Assembly: GCF_004916895.1 (NCBI RefSeq)
Contig: NZ_SNTZ01000007.1
Coordinates: 50,668-114,667, forward strand
Origin: Flagellimonas alvinocaridis
GTDB taxonomy: Bacteria > Bacteroidota > Bacteroidia > Flavobacteriales > Flavobacteriaceae
Length of the DNA stretch: 64,000 nt
Direction of reading: 5' to 3'
Every line of letters begins with the position of its first letter. Position 1 is the first letter of the stretch. Both the position numbers and the translations under genes were made by a program. The notes under the pieces are model-generated. The model was not told the DNA's origin. It worked only from the letters and a program-made list of their open reading frames with translations, and ran no database searches. This document shows, piece by piece, positions 54,512 to 63,087 of the stretch.

Positions 54512-56263
54512 TTAATTAATTTTCTCCATTTGGACCCAGAACGGAAATATCTTTTTGTTGTCCACAAAATAGTAGGGCAGTATCTCACATTCCATTTCGG
54601 GGAGGTAAACATTCTTCATTTCAAGGATGTCCGTATCAGGACCCTGCACTTCTTTTCTATGGACCACGCTGCCAGCTTCAAACAACAAGTTTCCTCCTGT
54701 TACCACAGGTTTGATGAACTTCAATTTTATATGATACATCCCGGCATTGACCTTTACGTTCCACTTTCCATAAACTTCCTCCTGGTTCCAGATACCTCTT
54801 TCCCCATCTGCATCGTTTCTGTTCAATATGGTGGGGTTCTCTTTGGTGTTTCCTATTTCAATTCGTGGAGGGTGTATTAGGTTCTCTGAGGAAATCAGTT
54901 CGTAGTATAAGTCATCCAAGTCCTTTTTGAAGGTTTCGGCAAGCTCCGTATTTTCTAAAATGATGTTGGATTGTTCATAGGGGTCTTTTTCTATGTTGAA
55001 CAATTCAAATTCGGTAATATGTGAATCATAGGAAGTATGCCCCACCAACTTATAATCTCCTTTCTGTAGGGCAATATTGTTGTAAAGTTCGGGATAACGA
55101 CGGGTCCAGTAGAAGAATAAATATCTTTCCGGCCATTTAGGGTTTGAAGAATTGATCAAGGGAACCAGACTACGCCCATCCACTGTTTTGGATTTCGGCA
55201 GGTTCACATGGCACAGTTCCGCAATGGTGGGTAATAGGTCTATGTGTGCTGCTGGCGTTTCCACCTCTTTATCAGCTTTAAATGCAGGGTTTTTTATAAA
55301 AAAGGGAACCCTGACACCTCCTCTGTAGACACTACCTTTCTTTCCTCGCATGCCCGCTATATATCTGGATTGCTGTGGACCATTATCGGTTATAAAAATG
55401 ATAATGGTGTTATCAGCGATATTCAGATTTTCCAGGGTATCCAGCAATTTACCCACATTCTCATCGATATTGGTGACCATGCCATACACTTTTCGGGCGT
55501 CTTCCTTATCCTTTTCGGACATATGGGGAAAAGGTCTGCCATCGTTGTCGAATCCAGAGGAAGGGTCTATGTCCTTGTACATTTGGTAGTACTTATCAGG
55601 TACTTGCAATGGTGTGTGTGGTGCATTGAAGGATAAATAGCAAAAGAATGGCTGCCCTGAGTTTTCTTGAATGAAATCCATGGCTTCTTGGGTAAAGATA
55701 TCCGAGCAATAACCATTATAAGCTTCCTGTACTCCGTTATGCCAAAGTATGGGATCAAAATAACTGCGGTCTCCCTTAAAATAAGTGGTGATGTCTCCCA
55801 CTTGTCCCATTCCCCCGGCCAGATGTATCACAGATTCATCAAACCCCTGATCGTTGGGCCTGAACGGATAATTGTCTCCCAAATGCCATTTGCCAAAAAT
55901 CCCAGTCCGGTAGTTGGCCATCTTGAGCATTTCGGCAATCGTCACCTCGCTTTGCGCCATGGTGGCACCGCCATTGTAGGTGTCCCTGATGCCGGTACGC
56001 AAACTGTATCGACCTGTCATGACACTAGATCGTGTTGGCGCACAGACTGGAGACACATAAAAATTATTGAAACGGACGCTTTCTTGGGCAAATTTATCCA
56101 AGACAGGTGTTTGTACATGGGGATTACCAGTACTGCCCAAATCGCCATACCCTTGGTCATCCGTTATTATGATGATCACATTGGGTTGTTTTGGAGTTTG
56201 GGCAAGGGCCAATTGGGCCATGCAAAAAATAAGGGTTAGAAGGGAAAATGTTGTTCTTTTCAA
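54512..56263 (-). CDS. Exported sulfatase (arylsulfatase family)
   Basis: 583 residues, signal peptide ending at LALAQ. The catalytic formylglycine precursor is Cys74 in SPVCAPTRSSVMTGRYSLRTG (CxPTR type), and metal ligands are seen in TDDQGYGDLG and FITDNGPQ. A C-terminal beta domain of about 120 residues follows. It should remove sulfate esters from a glycan or small aromatic after maturation by an FGE-type enzyme, not seen in this window. It starts 4 bp after the hydrolase-TPR gene, so the two are an operon. No SusC/D genes adjoin it. Confidence 0.94.
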   Translation of the reverse strand: MKRTTFSLLTLIFCMAQLALAQTPKQPNVIIIITDDQGYGDLGSTGNPHVQTPVLDKFAQESVRFNNFYVSPVCAPTRSSVMTGRYSLRTGIRDTYNGGATMAQSEVTIAEMLKMANYRTGIFGKWHLGDNYPFRPNDQGFDESVIHLAGGMGQVGDITTYFKGDRSYFDPILWHNGVQEAYNGYCSDIFTQEAMDFIQENSGQPFFCYLSFNAPHTPLQVPDKYYQMYKDIDPSSGFDNDGRPFPHMSEKDKEDARKVYGMVTNIDENVGKLLDTLENLNIADNTIIIFITDNGPQQSRYIAGMRGKKGSVYRGGVRVPFFIKNPAFKADKEVETPAAHIDLLPTIAELCHVNLPKSKTVDGRSLVPLINSSNPKWPERYLFFYWTRRYPELYNNIALQKGDYKLVGHTSYDSHITEFELFNIEKDPYEQSNIILENTELAETFKKDLDDLYYELISSENLIHPPRIEIGNTKENPTILNRNDADGERGIWNQEEVYGKWNVKVNAGMYHIKLKFIKPVVTGGNLLFEAGSVVHRKEVQGPDTDILEMKNVYLPEMECEILPYYFVDNKKIFPFWVQMEKIN

Positions 56264-56267
56264 AGCG

Positions 56268-57797
56268 TTACTTTTTTAATTGCTCCAATCTGTTGATGGC
56301 ATTTTGGTTTTTGGGGTTCAATGCCAAAGATTTTTCAAAACTTTCAATGGCCTTCTCTGTATTGCCAATGTACAGATATCCCTCCGCTAAACTGTCATAG
56401 AGATTGGCAGAATCGGGAAAAAGGCGTGTAGCCAACAAAAACACCTCTATTCCTTCCGAAGATGTTTTTGGGTTGAAGACCAACTGTAGCCCAAGCGTGT
56501 TCAAATTGCCTTCCGGGATGGTAAAAGCAGGATGACTTTTTACTATGGAGTCATACAGTTGGGGTAGGTTTTTATAGTTTTGTATTGAGGCCAAGTCGTT
56601 GAAATCCTGAAACGTGTAGGCTCTTTTTTTCGATGGTTTGATGCTTTGGGTTATCAAACCATCGGCAACTCCATTTTCAGAAGGGTTATTTTCAATAAAA
56701 TGCAGAGCGTTATCATCCTTTTTTAGCACGGCATTCAAAAATTGTAAGGTGTAGACCGAAACCCATTTATAGGATTCCATGATCTCCGAATCGGTTTTGT
56801 CCTGCCTTTTGTCCCTATCGGCAAATAGAACTCCCAATGTGCTAAAATAGCTGTGCGTGAGGTCATGGAACTTCAATCGGTAAGCGGTGGCTCGGGATAT
56901 GCTGTCGTACAACTGGAACTTTATATTAAGCTCAGCATCAATTTTGTCTTCTTTCAAGACGATGTCGGGAATGTCTTTCTGTGCCATATGGAGGTAAGGC
57001 ACATCTATTTTTTCGGCGTCAAAAAAGTAGGATTGCTCCAGTAGCGCGTATTGATATCTTTCCGTACCATCCAGACTTACAATGGCTTTGATATTATCAT
57101 TTCTATTTTGCACGATGATATTGGATAGCCCCCCAAAACTAAAACCCATTAAGGCAATTTTATCATAATCTGCCATGGGGAGCTTCCCTGCTTCCTTCAA
57201 TAGAAATTCTATATCCCTGGCCTGGGTTTCCATCTCTTTGGCATTATTATTACTGAACCAACGGGTCTCAGTGCCGCGACTTAGACTGGAAATTACTACA
57301 AAGCCATGACTTGCCAAATATTCACAAAGAGCAAAGTTTTCTATGGAGGATGCCATAAAACTAGGGGCATAGACCACTACCGGAAATTTCCCCTTGATAA
57401 AATTTGGTTCGGGAAAGGCAGTTGTCTGTTCTACAAGATGTTTCTGGTTGGAGGAGGTGTTGGGGTAGTAAAACCAATTTAAAATTTGTTCATTAGGCAA
57501 ATGTTCCCATTCCTCTTCCTCTTTCAGGATTTCAAGGTAATCCTGAACCTGCAATGGTTCCACGCCCTCTGCAATTTGTGCTGCGGGATACCACAGACTT
57601 ATGGAAATGGGGCGGGCCACTTTCTCATTGGTATAATCCATGGCCCTGCTGTACGTTCTTGTACTATCGGAAGCAGTGTAGTGGCGAAACCCCACCTTGT
57701 GTTTTCCGTTTTCATGGTTGATTTTATCGAGGGAGGTTTGGGCAATCACGAAGTTGACTTGGAACAATATCAATGTTTGTAGAATCAATAATCTCAT
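56268..57797 (-). CDS. Exported alpha/beta hydrolase with C-terminal TPR
   Basis: 509 residues, signal peptide ending at VIAQ. The alpha/beta hydrolase core, of the platelet-activating-factor acetylhydrolase/dienelactone-hydrolase kind, carries the nucleophile elbow GFSFGG in IALMGFSFGGLSN. The acid and histidine appear in SLDGTERY and HDLTHSYF-type stretches. The last 90 residues hold tetratricopeptide-like repeats (AEGYLYIGNTEKAIESFEKSLALNPKNQ). It sits 4 bp upstream of the sulfatase gene; a joint role in degrading a sulfated ester is possible but speculative. Confidence 0.88.
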   Translation of the reverse strand: MRLLILQTLILFQVNFVIAQTSLDKINHENGKHKVGFRHYTASDSTRTYSRAMDYTNEKVARPISISLWYPAAQIAEGVEPLQVQDYLEILKEEEEWEHLPNEQILNWFYYPNTSSNQKHLVEQTTAFPEPNFIKGKFPVVVYAPSFMASSIENFALCEYLASHGFVVISSLSRGTETRWFSNNNAKEMETQARDIEFLLKEAGKLPMADYDKIALMGFSFGGLSNIIVQNRNDNIKAIVSLDGTERYQYALLEQSYFFDAEKIDVPYLHMAQKDIPDIVLKEDKIDAELNIKFQLYDSISRATAYRLKFHDLTHSYFSTLGVLFADRDKRQDKTDSEIMESYKWVSVYTLQFLNAVLKKDDNALHFIENNPSENGVADGLITQSIKPSKKRAYTFQDFNDLASIQNYKNLPQLYDSIVKSHPAFTIPEGNLNTLGLQLVFNPKTSSEGIEVFLLATRLFPDSANLYDSLAEGYLYIGNTEKAIESFEKSLALNPKNQNAINRLEQLKK

Positions 57798-57877
57798 AAG
57801 GCATTGATTTGTGTATTTTTTCTTATGCTTTGGAAGCGATTATTTGTATGTAGGCTTTTTATATAGTAAATACAGTT

Positions 57878-58336
57878 CTATTCTTCGGACAGCGCTTTCA
57901 GTTTTTTCAAAGCGTTGGGCCAAGTGGTATCAAAATAATCTAGATAATCCTCGGTCACATCGCTTTCCACGGTTACAGTTGTTACTCCATTGTTCTCATG
58001 GAATGAATAATTTTCAAGCCCGCCGGCCCATTTCTCGACCTCGGGACCTTCTGTGATTTCATTTTCACCATCCAAGATTCCATAATGGCGAATGGAAACA
58101 AACAGGAAAGGGATATTGTCGGCAATTTCAGATACCATTCCACCCTTTTTTCCATTTTCATCCGTTCCCACAAAATAGATTTTTGTTCCCTTTTCCCAAC
58201 TACCCTCATAGGAAGAGGTTGGATTGAATTCAGCCGTCCATTGCTCGTATGTCTTAATGTTAACCAAACCGAGCATGTTGTTATATACCAGTTCAGCGGA
58301 TGCATTGATGTCTATGTGGTATCGTAGTTTTTTCAT
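57878..58336 (-). CDS. SRPBCC domain protein (START/AHSA1-like)
   Basis: 152 residues starting MKKLRYHIDINASAELVYNNMLG, the usual first strand and helix of a SRPBCC lipid-binding cavity fold, ending LDYFDTTWPNALKKLKALSEE. These proteins bind hydrophobic ligands; the ligand here is unknown. It is the left-most member of the series of small unrelated genes that runs to the right edge, with a repeat element (58384-58530) upstream. Confidence 0.88.
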   Translation of the reverse strand: MKKLRYHIDINASAELVYNNMLGLVNIKTYEQWTAEFNPTSSYEGSWEKGTKIYFVGTDENGKKGGMVSEIADNIPFLFVSIRHYGILDGENEITEGPEVEKWAGGLENYSFHENNGVTTVTVESDVTEDYLDYFDTTWPNALKKLKALSEE

Positions 58337-58383
58337 GTTTCTTGTATGGTTTCACTGAGATATGAGGGGGTTCTTCTTAAATG

Positions 58384-58530
58384 GTGTCCCACAAAGGTCG
58401 GTTGGTTACGGGGATTTAAGGTAGTGATTTTTGGTGAAGGAGTTATGTGGGAAATTTGGGGAGGATTGCAGTCTGCCCCAAGCACTGAGGAAAGTGGGAG
58501 GGAACAAGAAATTACTTGTAGCTACTATTG
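58384..58530. repeat. Cassette-type intergenic element A
   Basis: Non-coding element downstream of the DUF5694 gene. It shares GTTGGTTACGGG plus a 19-bp exact match (58414-58432) with element F, and a 26-bp exact match (58439-58464 against 61675-61700) with element D. Its right end, ATTGTGCATAG, is the inverse of the ATGCACAAC left end of elements E and F. Confidence 0.75.
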
Positions 58531-58541
58531 TGCATAGATTT

Positions 58542-59417
58542 TTATTTGTTGATTTCTATCAGTTCAATGGTCTCCCATTTCTCATTTTCGTCAATAAAAC
58601 CTTTTATAGTGGCAATATGGCTTGCTCCTAAAAGTATCATAATTCGTTCATCATTTACTTCGATTTGTTTTTCAGCTATCGACCACATATATAAATTTCT
58701 CTTGTACCATTCCGACGTCAAGAACGGCCCAATGAAATTTCCTTTTTCTCCCGCAATCAAAGGAATCTCATTATGAAACTTATTGCTCATTTTACGCAGT
58801 TCGGGAGTGTTTAAATAATTGGTCAAGTCCAGTAATGTTGCTCCACTCTCAATTTTATCATTAAAATCTGCGGTAAATGTATTAATGACGCTTTCAATTT
58901 CGCTTTGTAAGTTTGTCTGTTTGGCATTTGAAATGACGGTCATTAAGCTATCAAAAGGGAATTCTGAGTCTTTATAATCAATTCCTATTACTTTTTTCAA
59001 ATTATTCTTTTTTGCAACCCTAAAAGCTAATTGAAATATTTCATTCTTTTTATAAAAATCGGAAAGGCTATCATTTTCAAAATAAAGCCCTTTTCTGTAA
59101 AGATTATAAAGAGAGTCCAATTCTATTTGCTTGTCATATGGCCATTCAACAAAAATTTTGGTTGGATTGAATGTTTTAATGTCTTCAGCTATGGCTTCCA
59201 ATTCTTCTTGGGAGGAATCGCTTAAAATGTCAAATGATTTTGTTTTTGCTACATCCGCACCAGGATTATTATAGTGAAAAGTTCCAATTAGTAATGCCTG
59301 ATATTTTTCGTTATTGTTGATCTTTACTTCTTCCAATGGCTGCTCTTCTATATCATTACAGGCATTGAGAAATAATAATTGAATTATGAATAGTGCTAAA
59401 ATTTTGCGTTTTTTCAT
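58542..59417 (-). CDS. DUF5694 lipoprotein
   Basis: 291 residues from the ATG at 59417 (MKKRKILALFIIQLLFLNAC, lipobox cysteine at 20). The GTFHYNNPGADVAKTKSFDILSD start and FVEWPYDKQIELDSLYNLY, followed by RIMILLGASHIATIKGFIDEN, are the signatures of DUF5694, a family with a TraB/GumN/EreA-like look (paired GTFH and GASH motifs). An erythromycin-esterase- or TraB-like hydrolase fold is possible; no activity is established. It is markedly AT-richer than the genes left of 57 kb. Confidence 0.85.
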   Translation of the reverse strand: MKKRKILALFIIQLLFLNACNDIEEQPLEEVKINNNEKYQALLIGTFHYNNPGADVAKTKSFDILSDSSQEELEAIAEDIKTFNPTKIFVEWPYDKQIELDSLYNLYRKGLYFENDSLSDFYKKNEIFQLAFRVAKKNNLKKVIGIDYKDSEFPFDSLMTVISNAKQTNLQSEIESVINTFTADFNDKIESGATLLDLTNYLNTPELRKMSNKFHNEIPLIAGEKGNFIGPFLTSEWYKRNLYMWSIAEKQIEVNDERIMILLGASHIATIKGFIDENEKWETIELIEINK

Positions 59418-59479
59418 AATCGATTTTTGAATTAGAAATCGAGCCATTTTAAAGTTAATGATTTTGTTTTGAGTTCATT

Positions 59480-59516
59480 GGCCACGCTGAATTATAGCCC
59501 TTGTTGTGTTGGGTTA
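59480..59516. repeat. Cassette-type boundary element B (right end only)
   Basis: ATTATAGCCCTTGTTG (59492-59507) followed by TGTTGGGTTA, directly before the stop of the next gene. It matches the boundary motif of elements C and D (ATTATAGCCATTG, TTTAGCCATTGTTGGGC). Confidence 0.5.
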
Positions 59517-59921
59517 TTATATTCTTTTCTTCAATTCCATGTTTACCACCCAGAACATTTTAGAATCAACAAAACGAACAATAGAATCATTTAAAATACT
59601 GACTTTGGTGTCATCAAAATCCAATCGATAATCTTGGGTTATATCGGTCATACTGTTGCAACTGAGCATAATCAACTTACTTTTAATAGTCCATGTGCCT
59701 TTTCCCTTTTCGATTCCAGTGGCTTGGGTTTCGCTGTTCATCCCAATTTGTGCCCAATACTGCTCAAACTCGAAGGTTCCGTTTAAATTTAGAGTCAATC
59801 TGTAGCGTTGCTTTATTCCGGAACTATTATTATTGGAAACATACTCTCCAACGTATTGGTTAGATTGCGAACATGAAGTCAAACTTATAGCGAGAAAAAA
59901 TAGTAGAAATCGTATTTTCAT
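59517..59921 (-). CDS. Small lipoprotein, lipocalin-like
   Basis: 134 residues from the ATG at 59921 (MKIRFLLFFLAISLTSCSQ, lipobox cysteine at 17). The mature part begins YVGEYVSNNNSSGIKQRYRLTLNLNGTFEFEQYW and continues with GKGTWTIKSKLIMLS, a pattern of short strands with a GxW-type motif common to small copper-resistance NlpE- or lipocalin-like lipoproteins. No firm family. Confidence 0.75.
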   Translation of the reverse strand: MKIRFLLFFLAISLTSCSQSNQYVGEYVSNNNSSGIKQRYRLTLNLNGTFEFEQYWAQIGMNSETQATGIEKGKGTWTIKSKLIMLSCNSMTDITQDYRLDFDDTKVSILNDSIVRFVDSKMFWVVNMELKKRI

Positions 59922-60268
59922 TTTTAGAATCGTAACCAACAATTTTACCTTAGCCTAAAAGTAAGTATTTCAGTTTAGTAAATCCGCTACAATGGATTAT
60001 AGCCATTGCTGAAAAACGCTTTTATTTTTATTCCAAGCTTAATTTCTACAATTCAATATCCAATCCCGTTGAATATTTTGGCTCTATGTATCTGCGTATT
60101 GATTGTAACTTCCCTTTAAACTTCTCTTTTGGTGTAGGTGAATTTCAATAAAAATTTGATTTGGGTGTAAAAGATAATATGTTGAAGTAACCATTCTTAA
60201 TGATTTATGCAATCTGGATTAAATAACTGTAACAGATCTTTGTTTTCATTGTCCTTAAAAACAAAACA
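59922..60268. other. Gene-free gap with cassette-type boundary element C
   Basis: 347 bp between divergent genes. No open frame of note. CAATGGATTATAGCCATTG (59990-60008) is an inverted repeat that matches CAATGGATTTAGCCATTG at 61741-61758 in element D. The remainder is AT-rich, with no clear promoter pair for the plus-strand gene at 60269. Confidence 0.6.
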
Positions 60269-60898
60269 ATGGTTACACTCCGAAAAATAGGATTACTATC
60301 GATTCCCTTAACCTTTGTGCTGGCTGGAGTTGGTATGATTTGGTTGCTTAGGGTAGAGAACGCATCCGGACTTTTTTTTGATAAGCTAATAAGTAATCGA
60401 AGTGATTGGCTGGGAGCGCATGTTATTTTATTATTAAGCACAGTGTTCTTGCTTCCTGCAGCGATAAGCATCCGCCTTACTTTACAACATAGAATAGTTG
60501 GAAAAATAGCAACAGGTCTAGTTGTTGTAATTGCTTTAACAAGTGTTTTGTTAGCTGGACAATACGCTATTGATTTTGTTATGCCATTGCTTGCAGATGC
60601 AGGGGGAGAGGCTATACAAGTACATGGTATGCTTTACAATACTCCTTTAATAGACACCTTGTTTTATAAACTGCCTAACATGGTTTTTTTAGCTTTATTT
60701 TTATTGACCTGTTCTTTATTTTGGAAGAAAAACATGCCGAATAAAATCACTATTGTTCTATTGATTAACTGGTTGTTGGTGTTGATAGGGAATTTAATAG
60801 ACCCTTTATTTCAACGGATAGCTATTGCATTTTTGGCTTTTTCTTTTGTTCCTTTTGTGTATTTTATTTGGAAGCATGATAGGCAGGTTGTCGGATAA
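60269..60898 (+). CDS. Uncharacterised integral membrane protein
   Basis: 209 residues with about six hydrophobic segments (near 8-28, 48-68, 80-100, 135-152, 160-177, 182-200). It is the only plus-strand gene in the right-end series. No family recognised; the layout loosely resembles the DUF4386 protein at 63088-63798 but I see no shared motif. Confidence 0.72.
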   Translation: MVTLRKIGLLSIPLTFVLAGVGMIWLLRVENASGLFFDKLISNRSDWLGAHVILLLSTVFLLPAAISIRLTLQHRIVGKIATGLVVVIALTSVLLAGQYAIDFVMPLLADAGGEAIQVHGMLYNTPLIDTLFYKLPNMVFLALFLLTCSLFWKKNMPNKITIVLLINWLLVLIGNLIDPLFQRIAIAFLAFSFVPFVYFIWKHDRQVVG

Positions 60899-61116
60899 CC
60901 ACCCGCTAAACGGTGGTTGCGGGATTTTTAAGAAAATATAGCAATCGTTCAACAATGTCACAAGAGGGTATCGTCCCTGTTGATTTTATGTCACTGTTAG
61001 CCAAGCAGGTATCAAAGAACCGTTAGGCGTATTGGGATGGGAAATTTCAGAGTCAAATTAGTTTTGGCTAATGTTGCCGGCAATTTTTTGCAATTGAATA
61101 TTCGGTGTTATAATGC
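60899..61116. repeat. Cassette-type intergenic element (60.9 kb)
   Basis: 218 bp without a gene. The left part, CCACCCGCTAAACGG then GTGGTTGCGGG and ATTTTTAAG, parallels ACCCGTTGGTTACGGG and ATTTAAGG of element F and can form a CCCGC/GCGGG hairpin. The right end reads CGGTGTTATAATGCC. Confidence 0.5.
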
Positions 61117-61497
61117 CTATAGCACACTTTGATAAAGGATTTTATCTATAAGCCAAGAACCGTTCTCTTTTACAAGAAACAAATAATCACATCCCTTACT
61201 GTTTTTTGCCCAATACATGTCAATTTTAACTACTGCTATCCTCTCTTGGACATCTAAAATTTCGATATCAATTTTAGACTCGGGCATGATTCCTTCTGTA
61301 TTGTATGAAGAAACCCATTGTTTGATTTCATCAATTCCAACTGTGGAGAGATCTAACCATTTTTTGGATTCATGATCGTAAATAAATCCGGTTTTGGTTG
61401 CATTTTTGGCAAAGTACGTATCTATCAGGTCTGTATTGAGCTCTTTAAAGGCTTTAGGGTACATTTTGGATACTTCGGTAATTTCATTCTGATTCAT
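61117..61497 (-). CDS. NTF2/SnoaL-like family protein
   Basis: 126 residues, no signal peptide. The pattern YPKAFKELNTDLIDTYFAKNATKTGFIYD, then ERIAVVKIDMYWAKNSKGCDYLFLVKENGSWLIDKILYQSV is the NTF2-like cone fold with the closing GSWLIDKI strand. Such proteins include small ketosteroid-isomerase-like enzymes and binding proteins; no catalytic residues can be assigned. One of the small genes in the right-end array. Confidence 0.87.
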   Translation of the reverse strand: MNQNEITEVSKMYPKAFKELNTDLIDTYFAKNATKTGFIYDHESKKWLDLSTVGIDEIKQWVSSYNTEGIMPESKIDIEILDVQERIAVVKIDMYWAKNSKGCDYLFLVKENGSWLIDKILYQSVL

Positions 61498-61639
61498 TTC
61501 TTTACATTTTTAATTGATAATGAACCAAAGGTCTGAGGGAAATATGACAACCCTATGTCAACTAGGTTTGGGAACTTTACAAATATTCTTGAATATTGAA
61601 ATGGCAGTTTCACTTTCAGTAACCTAAGCTCCAGTAAAA

Positions 61640-61764
61640 GGGCTACAGAATTTAAAGTAGGGACTTTTCGTTTAGGAGTTATGTGGGAAATTTGGGGAGG
61701 TTTCTAGATTGACTCAAATACAGTAGAAAGGAGATAGAAGCAATGGATTTAGCCATTGTTGGGC
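61640..61764. repeat. Cassette-type intergenic element D
   Basis: Begins GGCTACAGAATTTAAAGTAGG and shares a 26-bp exact block (61675-61700) with element A. Its right boundary, AGCCATTGTTGGGC, ends in GTTGGGC, which fits the integron GTTRRRY core. The right end runs into the last codons of the gene at 61749. Confidence 0.7.
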
Positions 61765-62231
61765 GTGGTTTTTTCTATTTCCATTTTCCCATCTTCAAGT
61801 CCTACTATTTTGAACTTCGTTTTCATTCTTGGGCTGGGAATTTCCAATTCAGGATTTTCTTCTTTTAAAGTGTCCCAAAACTCTTTCTGGAATTCCTTGG
61901 GGTAATAAACTTCAACAATTCCAGATTTCATGTCATATGTCCAAGACCCTTCGACCCTTTCATAAATAATTGGGCAAAGGGCATCTTGAATTGTTGCTGA
62001 GAATTCACATTTATTATAGGCTTTGAAAACAATGCCAAATTGTTTTATGGAATTTCCTGTTTCGGAAATGTCGCAAGGGACATATATCCATTTCTTAATT
62101 CCATTTTCTTTTGTAGCAAGTTTCATTTTCCAGCAACCATACAAGTCAAATTCAGAAATTGTATCGTTCTGTCCAAAAATCGAGTTTCCAGCTAACAATA
62201 AAAAAATCAGTAAAAAGTAAAAGCTTTTCAT
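61749..62231 (-). CDS. Small exported protein of unknown function
   Basis: 160 residues, signal peptide MKSFYFLLIFLLLAGNSIFGQ. The mature protein starts with FDLYGCWKMKLATKENGIKKWIYVPCD and has ERVEGSWTYDMKSGIVEVYYP, a strand pattern with Gx-W motifs like small lipocalin-type proteins; it contains two or three cysteines that could pair. It ends inside repeat element D, so its last five or six codons derive from the element. Confidence 0.76.
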   Translation of the reverse strand: MKSFYFLLIFLLLAGNSIFGQNDTISEFDLYGCWKMKLATKENGIKKWIYVPCDISETGNSIKQFGIVFKAYNKCEFSATIQDALCPIIYERVEGSWTYDMKSGIVEVYYPKEFQKEFWDTLKEENPELEIPSPRMKTKFKIVGLEDGKMEIEKTTPNNG

Positions 62232-62261
62232 ATTGAATAATACCTCAAAAATTGCTCCAAA

Positions 62262-62335
62262 TTATGCACAACGGTTTGTGTATGAGTAGTTGCTAGGGAC
62301 GGCAATTGCCTATAGGCATTGATGCGCGTTTGTAC
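62262..62335. repeat. Cassette-type intergenic element E
   Basis: Left end ATGCACAACGGTTTGTG (62264-62280), 14 of 15 identical with ATGCACAACGATTTG of element F over their first 15 bases. The middle has the hairpin GGCAATTGCC (62309-62318 region) and TGCCTATAGGCA. It lies between the gene ending at 62338 and the upstream gene start. Confidence 0.65.
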
Positions 62336-62337
62336 TT

Positions 62338-62856
62338 TTATTCAGATTTATGTACTTCAAGTTCAATTTCCACCATAAACTCAGGTAATGCCAATCCCTT
62401 TACTTCAAGCCAAGAGCCAGTTGGAAATCCGTTTTTATAAATTTCAGCCCGATATGCTGATTTTTCCAGCATTTGTGCCATATCAGTTGTAAAAATATCT
62501 TCTTTTACCACATCGTCAAATGTGCAGCCAAAGTGGTTTAATATTTTTTCCAAATCGGCATAACAGTTTTTCATCTGTTGTTCCAGATCGCCAATGGCCG
62601 TTGGATTTCCTTCACCGTCCATACTTACAGCCCCGGATATTTTAATGTCATTTCCAATTTTTACGGCGTGGGAATATCCGTAGGCCTTTTCTACTTCAGG
62701 TCGCAAAAGGAAATATTCAGGTTTTTTGGGTTCAGCTATGACTTCCTTTTCAATTTCTTTGGCTTCTTCCTGTTGTTTTTGTTCACAACTATGGCACATA
62801 AGAGCCAGCATAAAAAGTGTAGTGAGCAATGTTTGTCGGGTGGTTTGTTTTTTCAT
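62338..62856 (-). CDS. RidA family lipoprotein
   Basis: 172 residues with a lipobox-like MCHSC (Cys24) and a charged linker, then the RidA/YjgF trimer fold: YGYSHAVKIGNDIKISGAVSMDGEGN, QQMKNCYADLEKILNHFGCTFDDVVKEDIFTTDM, and FPTGSWLEVKGLALPEFMVEIELEVHK. The arginine that RidA uses against enamines is replaced (NGFPTGSW where RidA has R-P-A-R), so imine-deaminase activity is doubtful. An exported version of a normally cytoplasmic family. Confidence 0.88.
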   Translation of the reverse strand: MKKQTTRQTLLTTLFMLALMCHSCEQKQQEEAKEIEKEVIAEPKKPEYFLLRPEVEKAYGYSHAVKIGNDIKISGAVSMDGEGNPTAIGDLEQQMKNCYADLEKILNHFGCTFDDVVKEDIFTTDMAQMLEKSAYRAEIYKNGFPTGSWLEVKGLALPEFMVEIELEVHKSE

Positions 62857-62931
62857 AATCCAGATGGTTTGGGCCTACTTTGGTCGGTTTTCGGCTATCC
62901 CGGTTACCATTGGGTTTCCTTTTTCAGAATA

Positions 62932-63087
62932 ATGCACAACGATTTGCATACCCGTTGGTTACGGGATTTAAGGTAGTGATTTTTAGTTTAGGAGCTGCGT
63001 GGGTAGTTTGGGGAAGACTTCATGCTACCCTAAGGAAAGCGAACGGGCAGGTAAGAACGGTGCCATTACGTATAACCACTGTTAATT
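62932..63087. repeat. Cassette-type intergenic element F
   Basis: Left end ATGCACAACGATTTGCATA, perfect hairpin CCCGTTGGTTACGGG (62951-62965), shared 19-bp block with element A (62966-62984), right end GTATAACCACTGTTA, which is a partial inverse of the left end. Directly follows the DUF4386 gene on the minus strand. Confidence 0.75.
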
